This document shows, in pieces, positions 55,879 to 64,000 of a DNA stretch of 64,000 nucleotides (positions within the stretch are counted from its first letter, which is position 1; each line of letters begins with the position of its first letter). The stretch spans positions 558,001-622,000 of the forward strand of contig JANTQA010000026.1 in assembly GCA_027625915.1 (NCBI GenBank), read 5' to 3'. The position numbers were made by a program, and so were the translations under genes. This DNA is from Anaeramoeba flamelloides. Its lineage: Eukaryota > Metamonada > Anaeramoebidae. The notes beneath the pieces were generated by a model. That model searched no databases. It was not told where the DNA came from and worked only from the letters and a program-made list of their open reading frames with translations.

Positions 55879-56488
55879 TTACTTTTTAATTGTGTTTGTT
55901 GTATTTGGAGAAAGTGTTAAAGGACCTATTTTGGTACCTTTCGCCTTTTTGGATCTTTGTTTGAAGTACCCGTCTTGTATAACTGGGCAAGGTGTGCGAT
56001 TTGGAGGTGAAAAAGGTAATAATTCGCGATCATATTCCAGATTTTTCATTTTTGAAACAACAAACTTTTGATCTTGTTTTATGTTATTCAATTCAAGGTT
56101 TGGTGAGGGTTGCAGTATCCCAAATAATTCAATTCTTGCTTGTTCAGAAAGTCTAAGCGGTTGTTTTTTTGGTTTCCTTAGCAAAATTATTTAGAAGATG
56201 ATAATTCAAAAAAACCAAAAGGAAATTAAAAAAAATTTTTGTGTAAAATTTTTTCTTGTGTTTGGGTCGTTTCTTGTTTGTAATTTAATTGTAGAACAAA
56301 ATGATCAAACAAAAAAAATAAAAAAAAATTAAAAGAATTTACTTGTGTTTTTGTTGTTTTTTAACTGGGACTGGAACAACCAAATTTGTTTTTGGGCTGT
56401 TGTAATAAAAATTTTTGGTTTGTTTTTTCTTTTTGTGTTTTTTTTTTTTTTTTATTTTTTTTATTGGAATTCTTTGTGTGGTGTTCAT
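55879..56488 (-). CDS. Small basic hypothetical protein, two exons
   Basis: Exon 1 is 56488-56343 and exon 2 is 56176-55879, 147 residues. The 166-nt intron starts GTAAAT and ends GCTAAG; the frame continues across it (KKQQKH + KKPKKQPLRLSEQARIELFG). The start is the ATG at 56488 (MNTTQRIPIKK), the only one in the frame. After a Lys-rich N terminus (KKKKKHKKKKQTK) there are Pro-rich segments (SPKTNLVVPVPVKK, LLPFSPPNRTPCPVIQDGYF) and KIGPLTLSPNTTN at the end. It looks like a disordered, nucleic-acid-binding or linear-motif protein; SPPNRTPCP could be a phosphorylation or docking site. No family is recognised. Confidence 0.6.
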
Positions 56489-57899
56489 TTTCTTTCTTGG
56501 TGAAAGGTTTTCTGTACAAATTGGTGTTTCCAATTTTTAAATAAATAGCAGTGTCTTTGGGTTTTTGGATTTTTTAAAAATTTATCGTATTCACAAAACA
56601 GGAAAAAATGATCAAAAGTTTTCCATTTCACTCCAAAAATAGCACAAAAATTATAGTCACTTTTTGTATTTCACAACAGTTTGTTTTTGGAAATTATTCC
56701 AAATTTTGAGTCAAATTACTTGATCAAAATCCAATAACTTTCAATTGTAAAAGATTTTACAATTCAAACTTTTTAAAAACTTACAATTTAAATAACTTTC
56801 CATTTTTCAGTTTTCTTCTTTGGATTTCACTGAAAACTACTTAAGGTTTTTTAAAAGCAAACAAATATTTTTCTTCGAGAAAACTTTCTAAAACATCCAA
56901 CAAATCCTGAGGATTATCTCTAAAAAAAAATTATATTTTTACCCTTTTTTTAGCTGAGAAAAAACTTTTTAAGGGAACAGTACTCTACAACAACAACGAA
57001 AAAATTTCAAATATATTATAAGTGATATTCCCTACTTACAAAATCTGTCAATGCCCAGTGTCAAAAACTTCTGATCCACTAAATACTTTAAAATGAAAAT
57101 TTTTTTTATTTCCATTTTTTACAAAAAATAATAATTTAAATTCATTTTATTTCTGACATTATAACAATTTTTTACATTGTTTATTATCATTTACATCATC
57201 ATTTGAAAAAAGAATTTTTTTTCGTTTTTTGAGATAATTCTTTTGGTTAACTAAAAAAATGATATATTCAACAAATTGAAAAATAATTGTATTTTTTTAA
57301 TAAGAATAGTTGTTATAATAATTAAAGTTTTAAAGTCATTTAAAAATTTTAATTGAAATTTTGTTTTTGTTTTAAGATGAGATTCGTTTTTTTGAAAAAA
57401 AAGTTTCTTGTTGATATTTGAATTGAAATATTCATCATGAAAAATAATAGCCAAATAAAAAAATTACTTTGTAAAAAGGTAATATTTTCCAACATATAAT
57501 TAAAAATATTTTCCCATTTTCAAGAATTAATTGAATTCTTAATAAAAATAAAAAATTAATTTTGGTTTTATATTGGAAAAATGTGAATTTTTGATTTCCA
57601 AAAAGAGACTCAAATTAATAAATTGTTTATATGGGGTTAACTTTTCCATAACATAAGTCAAAAAACACCATTTATAAAAAAAAAAATTTTCAAGATCTAA
57701 AAAGTTTTCATTATATTATTAAAAAATAATTTCCCCTTTATAATTGTTTAGAATTTGAAAAAATAAGAAAGAAATAGGAAACTGAAATATAAACTCTTTT
57801 TCAGTCGAAGGAGCCCAGTTTTATTGGAGAAATTAAACATATTGTATGAGTTAAATTCATTACTCTTCTCAAATTAAATTTTCAATTGTTAGATCAAAA
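56489..57899. other. Gene-free spacer
   Basis: 5' flank of the small basic gene, then AT-rich sequence without a recognisable element. Confidence 0.4.
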
Positions 57900-59110
57900 T
57901 CATTTTTTCTCATTTTGTTAATTTTTTTTTTTTTTTGCTTTTTGCTTTTTTTTTCTAAAAAAAGTCAACAATCAAAAAAAAAATGTTTAAAAATACCAAT
58001 TTAACATTAATAAAATCAAGTCTTTGTAAATTTCCCACAAAATGAATACATTTGCTATTAAAAAATCTTATTGTATAATTTTAATTTCCTAAAGAACTTG
58101 AAAATTTTTGTACAGGAAGTTCTAATCAAAGGTCACCAAAAATTTTTTTTGAAATTTTTTTTTTTTTGAAATTTATTGTTTGTTCAGGTATTACTTTTAT
58201 GATTATCAACTCTAACTCGAAGTTTATTATTTCTCATATTTCTAAACAATCTTAGTTTGGTTGGTTCTTTAAAAATAAAGTGAATTTTTAATTTTTGGCC
58301 AGGATCCACATGAGTGAAATGGATTTTATTATAAAACAGTAATGTTTATTCTAATTAAAATTATTAAAGAGCGAAAAATTCAGAAAATTTTTTCATGACC
58401 ATCAAGTGTTAAACTGAGCACAAGTTTTTTTTTAATTTAAGACTTCAAAAGAAAACTTTTGATTTTTTTTTCAATTTTGTAAGTGTTTAGCGTATACCAA
58501 TAAGAAGTTAAGATTAATATATGTTGTTTTAGGTGTAATCACATTATTGAGCTTAATGGTTCAAATGTCTCGAAAAATTCGAATAGCAAAGTAGTAATAT
58601 TTGCTGATCCCATCATTCTAAAAAATATTCTTGTATTAGTAAAAAACCCAAAACATTCAGAAAAAAATCTGCTTTTAGAAATAAATTTACAGCTTGAATT
58701 ATCAATATTCAGACTAGAAAGCTGTAAATTTTCCTTTTTTAAATTTGTCAAGAAATATATTTTAGTTGCTAAAATATGCAATTTTTTTTGAAAAATTAAA
58801 TAATTAACCAATAGATTTTTTTGACCAATTATTTCTCCAATCATGGAAATATATTGATGATACAAGTAGTTTTATCAAAAGCAAACAAAACTAATCAGTC
58901 TTTGTGCTTTTATGTTGATGATTATTAAGTTAATCTTTGAAATTAAAAAATTATAAAAATTGTTACTTTTGGAAGTTCTAAATCTAAATTATCAAATACT
59001 GGAATACTGTATTTTGGGGTTCTATTTTTAGATCTGGAAAAGGAATTAAAATAAAAAATTTCTAAAATGATAATTGTTAATAGTGATCATTAGTAAAAAA
59101 TCTAACAAAT
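57900..59110 (-). repeat. Dispersed repeat, copy 2 (relative at 8.9-10.65 kb)
   Basis: Counterpart of the repeat at 8880-10650. Between the shared blocks, a minus-strand frame of 108 codons (58865-58539; IGEIIGQKNLLVNYLIFQKK) and, upstream on the same strand, RTPKYSIPVFDNLDLELPKV look like pieces of one decayed protein. No family recognised. Confidence 0.45.
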
Positions 59111-59769
59111 AATTGTTCAATAATATTTTTAATAGATTTTTAACAGAAATCACAGAAACTATTTGAACCAGGGAGCAATAATATAATTAACACCCAATTA
59201 CAACATACTTTAATTATAGACGAATCTAGGGTGAGGATAATCCCTTAACTTTAAAAAAAACTAACAGATTTTAAATGAAAAATAGTTTGATATAAATAAA
59301 ATTCATAGAGAATTTGCTAGCATAATAAAAAAATTATTTATTTTTTCAAAAATCCCATATTTTGGCAATACAAATATTAAATTCATTTATCTATAATAAA
59401 GGTGGGTGATAATTATTTAATAATATATTAGAATATGTTTATATCTAATAACATTGTTGAAATATATATATATATATAAATTACGTATTTTTCATTTATT
59501 AAACAGTATTTGTATTGATTTATTTTAGATTTTTTTTTTTAGTTTGATGGAATTTCTTTTAAAAAAAAGAAGAAACAATATTAAAATTTTCAAAAGCATT
59601 TTAAAAAATAGTGGTAGTTATGTTTTTTTTTTTTTTTGAATTTATATTACTTTTTTATTGTATTTTAAAGAAATAAAAAAAAATAATTGTTTTTGAATGA
59701 ATAATACTACTTTAGCGTAACCATTAAAGATTTAATTTCAATTTTTAACAAAAAAAATATTAATTCACA
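59111..59769. other. 3' flank of coatomer zeta
   Basis: A (TA)n tract at about 59463-59478. The zeta model lacks about 15 C-terminal residues compared with human, and a last small exon might lie here, but none could be identified. Confidence 0.4.
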
Positions 59770-59967
59770 TTATTTTCGTATTACGGATTCTGAAAGTTGC
59801 TCTTCTTCCCTAATAAGTGCACGGTTTACGACAATTTCAGAATCTAATTCAAGAATTATTCCTCGATCAACAACTTCATCAATTGTAAGCATAATAAAAT
59901 CTAAATTTTCCATTAATATGCTCAATTGGAATTGTGCTCTAAATTATTATTAAATTAGAATAATAAA

Positions 59968-59999
<32 letters not shown>

Positions 60000-62900
60000 A
60001 CGAAAAACGATAATAAGATAAAAATTAATTAAATATATGTATTTTTTTTTGCTAAAAATCAATAATATATTTTGGAAATGTTTTTTGAGATCTTTAGATT
60101 GTTGCAATCAAATAAAAAGAAATGAATTTATGAAAAAAAATGCAAGAGTTTTTATTTTTTTGGTGGCGATATTGTTTTGTTAGATTTCGATTTACAGGTT
60201 TTTATTAGTAATTAAGGGACTAGTCTCTATTATTTTTTTTTTTTGACCAATTTCTAAATAAGGATTCCTTATCTCGAAATATGTTTAATATTGAAAATAA
60301 ACAATGGGTTTTCAAATCTAAATAATTGGCAAAAAATTTTCTCAATCTCTATTATATTTAGGTAAAAAAAATTTAATAGAGATTAGTCCCTTAAGAAGGA
60401 AATATTTTTTAATATATAAAAGATCAAAATTATTTTAAATTATTAAATAGATTTGAACTTTTCTTAAATTTAATTTTTTTTGCTTTCTTTAATAAAAAAA
60501 TTGTTTTTAAAAGAAAAAATTTTTTAAGTTTTCAAATGAATATTATTTTGGCACATCATTTTTTTTCTTTTTGAAAAATTTAGATAAATAAAACAAAAAG
60601 AGAAATTCATAATATTAAAGAACAAAATGCATACAATCACTTTACCAATTTAAAAAAAGTAAATGTATGCTAAGCTCCTTTTTTTTTTTTTTTTTTTTTT
60701 TTGAGACACTCATATTCTATTTTAAAGAAATTAAAGAAACATAAATTGATGTTATTTTAATAAAGTTGTTTTCGTATATCGGACATTAAAAGATTTAGAA
60801 AGTGTTGCGCAAACTGTTTGATTAACACTTTTTAACAGTTTGAGTAACACTTTTTAAATCTTTTGTTCACGCTTTTTTAAAGGGATATTAATAAAAATGG
60901 TTTTTGTTATTTTTCGATTTACTGTTTTTGGGGTTTTGTTTTTTTTTTTCTCAAAAAAATAATTATCTTTTTAATTGTAGTTAGTTTTCTTTTTTTTTTA
61001 ATTAAAAAGAAGATAAAAAAAAAAATAATCAACAGTGTGGCTCTAATTTTGGTGGGCAATCATTTAAGAAGAGAAATGGTGGTGGTATTTTCACTTCTTC
61101 TTATATGATTGTCTTGTACTGGGATTTACTTATGGCGAGTATGGTAATAATGCTTTGTAATGGGATCTACTTCGGTAAAGTACAGTATTGCGTAAAGAGT
61201 TGGTATTATAGTGGTGATTTAGAAAATTTCAACATAAAGGGAAAAAACCGATAACCCACTCAACACTTGGGGTACAAAAAATACTTTTTAATAAAGTTTT
61301 TACTTTTTTTTTTAAGGATTTTTAAGATTTCTTTTATTTCTCAGTTTTCTTTTCTTTCTTTTTCTTATTGTTGTTTAAAAATAATATTTTTTTCTTTTTT
61401 TTTTAAGAAAAGCTATAAATATGGGTTATAATTTTTCCTACATTATATGCAGAATAAAAAACTCTAAATTTATTTAGAGTTTCAGAAAGTGCCGTCAAGT
61501 TCCGTAGAGTGCCAGGCTTTTCCAGAATTCGAAATAATGGAGAAAAATGGAAGATTTTAATCAATTCTTTTGAATTCTGAAAAAACGCCGTTAGTTTTTC
61601 TTGAGTTTTCTGTTTATTTGGAAAATCAATAGATTTTCGTTAGGTTTTTTTGAGTTTTCTATTTATTTGTGAAGTGTTCTAGGTTTTTTTGAGGTTTAGA
61701 AATAAACAGAAAATTTTAATAAATTATCGGTTTATTTCTAAAAGTAAAAAAAACCTAACGAAAATCAATAGATTTTCCAAATAAAATAGAAAACCTCAAA
61801 AAAACCTAGAACACTTAATGGTCGAGTCATTACGGTGAAATTTTTTTTCTGAAATGGAAAAAAACTTTTTAGTAATTTTTATGAGTAATTAAAACGGATC
61901 AAAAACCAACCAACCTGTGGTGTATGATCGATCTCCAAAAATCAACAATCAAAGAAGATGACATTTTTAGAAAAAAGCGCTAAAGAGAGACACTCAATTT
62001 CCTATTAGAATGGTTGTCTGTTACAATTTCGAAAACAACCATGTCAGTTTTGAAGTGTCGCTCTTTGGCGCTTTTTGAGATCTCGAAGATTTTTTATTTC
62101 TTTTTTTTCATTTTTCAAATGAGTTATTTTTTTTCTCAAGAATATTAAAAAATCCTTACTCTGGTCAAATTTAGAGGGTTACAAAATAACCACAAATCAG
62201 ATTAAATCGAATTAAATTGATTGCGCATTTCAAGAAAGCAATTTGTTTTAAATTAAAGAAATTTGACCATTTGGAAATATAAAATGAGAAAAGATGAATT
62301 TTTTTTTTTTAAATTTTGATTTTTTGGGAATTGAGAACTCTTTTACACTTATTTTCATTCGTTCAATTTTTTGTCAAAGATGATCCAATGAAATTTTTTT
62401 TTTTATTTGAATTTTGTCAACCAAAAGAAGGGCTATTTTACAATACCCTTTTTGGTCACAAGTATCCCCGTGAGTATGGTACATCTTCACGTAAATGACT
62501 AGACCCTTAACAAATAAAATACTGGTATTTGAATTATAAATGGGAAAAAATTTTCACTGCATATTCAATTTCCTTTTTCAAAGAGAATAGATCCCAAATT
62601 ACAACACACTTCTTATTTGGGAAACTCTTTTTATTAAAGACAAATATGGAAAATGAAGTGAAAATTTTGTCCCATTTAGAATTCAAATACTAGTAGAAAA
62701 CCTCAAGAAAACCTAGGCACTTGATGGTACTTGATGGCACTCTACGGCACTTAACAGCACCCCACTAATTTCTTAATTTTTGTTGAGAAATTTCAATAAA
62801 GAACCATAATTTTTTTTATTCTCAACTAACAATAAGGCAAATAATGAATTAATCTTTATTTTGAATAATATCTAGGATATTATTCTTTTGTTGTTATTTT

Positions 62901-63569
62901 TGTTAATTTGAATTAATTCTTGAATCCAAATTTTTCGATTTTTTTTTTCATAGGATGAGCAGCCACAAAGAAAATCATTTTTTTGAAACAAACATACAAT
63001 ACGGTGTTTATCTTTCGGAAAGACTTTCTTGAAAAGGATGAAAAAAATTTTTGTTGATTGTTTCTAATTTTAAAAAAAAATAAAAAAAAAAAAAAAAAAA
63101 GAAAACAAAAAAAAAAAAGAAAAAAGAAAAAGAAAAATGCAAACTTAAAAACAAGGAGGAGTGTTTCATAAATTGTATTAAGCACGCTAAATAAAATCAT
63201 TTCATTTTCATCTTCGTTACCAGAAACAAAAATTCTAAATTCAGGTAATGTTTTTGTTACAGTGATAAGGTTGTCTTGTAAAATGACATCAACTGTTTGA
63301 AAATTATGAAACGAAAGAAGAGGAAAAATGTTGAAAAGGTTGTAAAAAAAAAGAAGTTTTTGTTAAGAAAAGAAATGTTTGGTTGAGAGAACAAAAATTG
63401 TGGTTTGTTTCATACCTCCTTTTGTTTTGGTTTTGTCAAAAATTGATTTTTCAAATGTTTTTTGTTCTTTTTGTGTTTGAAACTGGTCATCATAAAATTT
63501 TGCATAAATTCTGTTTCCTTTGGGATCAAGTAGGATAATACTTTTTACTGTCTGAAGAGATAAACTCAT
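59770..63569 (-). CDS. COPZ: Coatomer subunit zeta (COPI), three exons, one very long intron
   Basis: Exons 63569-63416, 63292-63145 and 59938-59770 encode 156 residues (human COPZ1: 177). Exon 1 gives MSLSLQTVKSIILLDPKGNR then IYAKFYDDQF and EQKTFEKSIFDKTK. Exon 2 gives LITVTKTLPEFRIFVSGNED and ENEMILFSVLNTIYETLLLV. Exon 3 gives LMENLDFIMLTIDEVVDRGI, ILELDSEIVVNRAL and LSESVI. These align along the whole longin-like zeta fold without a gap. Intron 1 is 123 nt (GTATGA...AAACAG). Intron 2 is about 3206 nt, with an unusual donor GTTTGC and acceptor AATTTAG; the phases fit. The frame upstream of the chosen ATG stays open to another ATG (63641), which would add a hydrophobic N-terminus atypical for the family. 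Zeta is a small subunit of the F-subcomplex of the COPI coat on Golgi membranes. The extreme C-terminal helix is missing or lies in an unseen exon. Confidence 0.85.
59965..60003. repeat. (GAAA)n microsatellite
   Basis: About nine GAAA units, just inside the acceptor end of the long zeta intron. Confidence 0.85.
60212..60394. mobile_element. TTAA-flanked MITE (GGGACTAGTC family), best copy
   Basis: 183 bp, starting TTAAGGGACTAGTCTCTATT and ending TAGAGATTAGTCCCTTAA: terminal inverted repeats of about 20 bp with TTAA at both edges. It lies inside the long intron of coatomer zeta. Confidence 0.85.
60660..60720. repeat. Poly(T) tract in zeta intron
   Basis: A T run of 24 at about 60679-60702. 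Confidence 0.7.
60990..61250. other. Structured, GC-richer island in the zeta intron
   Basis: A hairpin with a stem of about 24 bp (GGCAATCATTTAAGAAG at 61053 against CTTCTTATATGATTGTC at 61096) is followed by two similar units of about 40 nt: TTGTACTGGGATTTACTTAT and TTTGTAATGGGATCTACTTC. A plus-strand frame is open through the whole stretch to TAA at about 61250 (CGSNFGGQSFKKRNGGGIF; YCVKSWYYSGDLENF) but lacks an N-terminal ATG. It may be a noncoding RNA, a lone exon or a transposon piece; I cannot decide. Confidence 0.4.
61486..61515 (+). repeat. GTGCC-type LINE tail fragment
   Basis: AGTGCCGTCAAGTTCCGTAG and a following AGTGCC match, in opposite orientation, the tails at 62697-62770 and 40135-40160. 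Confidence 0.45.
61597..61816. repeat. Interleaved inverted repeats
   Basis: Two perfect or nearly perfect inverted pairs cross each other: 61615-61650 with 61747-61782 (GGAAAATCAATAGATTTTCG core) and 61672-61697 with 61791-61816 (AAGTGTTCTAGGTTTTTTTG core). The order is a-b-a'-b'. It looks like a short unit that was duplicated and inverted. Confidence 0.7.
62158..62285. repeat. Repeat pair member (partner 37490-37625)
   Basis: Inverted relative to the copy at 37.5 kb; shares CAAATTTAGAGGGTTACAA and following blocks. The minus strand encodes LWLFCNPLNLTRVRIF. Confidence 0.5.
62520..62695. mobile_element. MITE, CTGGTATTTGAAT family (best copy)
   Basis: 176 bp, TACTGGTATTTGAATTATAA at the left and AGAATTCAAATACTAGTA at the right; the inner TGGGAAAAAATTTTCACT pairs with AGTGAAAATTTTGTCCCA. 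TA edges. Inside the zeta intron. Confidence 0.82.
62697..62965 (-). mobile_element. LINE 3' remnant with GTGCC tail, in zeta intron
   Basis: The minus strand at about 62965-62790 reads DFLCGCSSYEKKNRKIWIQE, then LIQINKNNNKR and SLFALLLVENKKN up to a stop: the same knuckle end as at 6391-6576 (NCPVYENNRKIWISEL). It is followed by GGGGTGCTGTTAAGTGCCGT and further AGTGCC/AAGTACC units down to 62697, a simple-repeat tail. The copy is 5'-truncated and lies on the same strand as the host gene. Confidence 0.55.
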
Positions 63570-64000
63570 ATGAAAGCAAGAAAAATTATAAAAAAACCAA
63601 ACAAGGAAAAATGTTGTAAGAAAAAATGAAAGTTTCGACATAAATTTGAGTATTTATAATTTGAATTTCTCAGGTATCAAAGAAATAATTGAAGTAAGGG
63701 CAGTTTGAAACAAAATGGTTTCTCTTTAGATAAGTGATTCCAAAGATTAAAAAAAAATTGTTCTATCTCTCAACTATTTATCAAGCAAATAGAATGAAAT
63801 GTTGGTAGATTATTCTGAGAAAGTTGTTCCACTAGTTTCTAAATTTAATTTCCCACAACAAGAATAATCTCGCTCTATTGTGAAATATATCTTTTAAAAT
63901 CGGAATTCAATCAGGAGCTTTTTTTTTTGGTTCGTTTAGCTATAATTGATTTTGGTATTTTTTCGATGAAAATTTTTTAAAATTAATTTTTCCGAATAAA
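63570..64000. other. 5' flank of coatomer zeta
   Basis: Probably carries the promoter. A hydrophobic in-frame extension upstream of the chosen start (63641-63570) is taken as noncoding. Nothing else recognised. Confidence 0.4.

Noticed and set aside
61488-62765. GTGCC repeats in inverted orientation, first read as terminal repeats of a 1.3-kb transposon
   Set aside because: The right-hand copy is the tail of a LINE remnant with coding sequence outside the supposed element, so the pair is more likely two LINE tails.
63570-63641. Hydrophobic N-terminal extension of coatomer zeta that resembles a signal peptide
   Set aside because: Zeta is a cytosolic coat subunit; the family start corresponds to the internal ATG at 63569.

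Overview
The window is AT-rich (coding and spacer), with few genes, short introns and many small transposon relics. It is eukaryotic: introns begin mostly with GTA and end in AG, several with an ACTAAC-type branch site just upstream. The proteins include SART3/Prp24, TMEM147, coatomer zeta, RhoGAP/MyTH4 and a rhodanese-DUSP phosphatase. Long runs of Glu-Lys, Glu-Asn and Asn-rich low complexity inside conserved proteins suggest a free-living amoeboid protist. My best guess is an Anaeramoeba-like metamonad; this is inference from composition and gene style, not a proven assignment.

Layout: 0.7-3.7 kb, a CRT10-type WD40 protein (+). 4.4-7.7 kb, two Tc1/mariner elements, the first with both terminal repeats, a DD34E transposase and two apparent introns; a LINE 3' remnant lies between them. 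7.7-11.5 kb, repeat-derived spacer. 11.55-16.4 kb, a giant coiled-coil protein (+) split by one frameshift in an A6 run. 17.4 kb, LINE zinc-knuckle remnant. 18.5-20.9 kb, a divergent pair: an acidic tail-anchored protein (-) and TMEM147 (+, one 200-nt intron). 24.3-26.7 kb, a decayed MyTH4-RhoGAP gene (+). 27.0-27.7 kb, LINE remnant (-). 30.1-31.1 kb, a second, spliced RhoGAP gene (-). 31.3-33.2 kb, MITEs. 33.5-36.7 kb, SART3/Prp24 (-). 39-41 kb, MITEs and LINE tails. 41.7-42.6 kb, a rhodanese-DUSP phosphatase (-). 43-47.4 kb, repeats including a MITE inserted in a MITE. 47.8-48.7 kb, an unassigned three-exon gene (+). 49.5 kb, a 101-bp-arm inverted repeat. 52.3-53.5 kb, a Lys-rich protein (+). 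55.9-56.5 kb, a small two-exon basic protein (-). 59.8-63.6 kb, coatomer zeta (-), whose last intron is about 3.2 kb and filled with mobile-element debris, against 66-332 nt for the other introns here.

No operon-like logic is expected. The recognisable housekeeping genes serve the ER/Golgi membrane system (TMEM147 at the ER translocon, coatomer zeta in COPI coats) and U4/U6 snRNP recycling (SART3). Two Rho-GAP genes and a DUSP are signalling components. Mobile DNA is dominated by TA-target Tc1/mariner elements and palindromic MITEs, plus truncated LINE 3' ends. No tRNA, rRNA, CRISPR array or intact retrotransposon was recognised.
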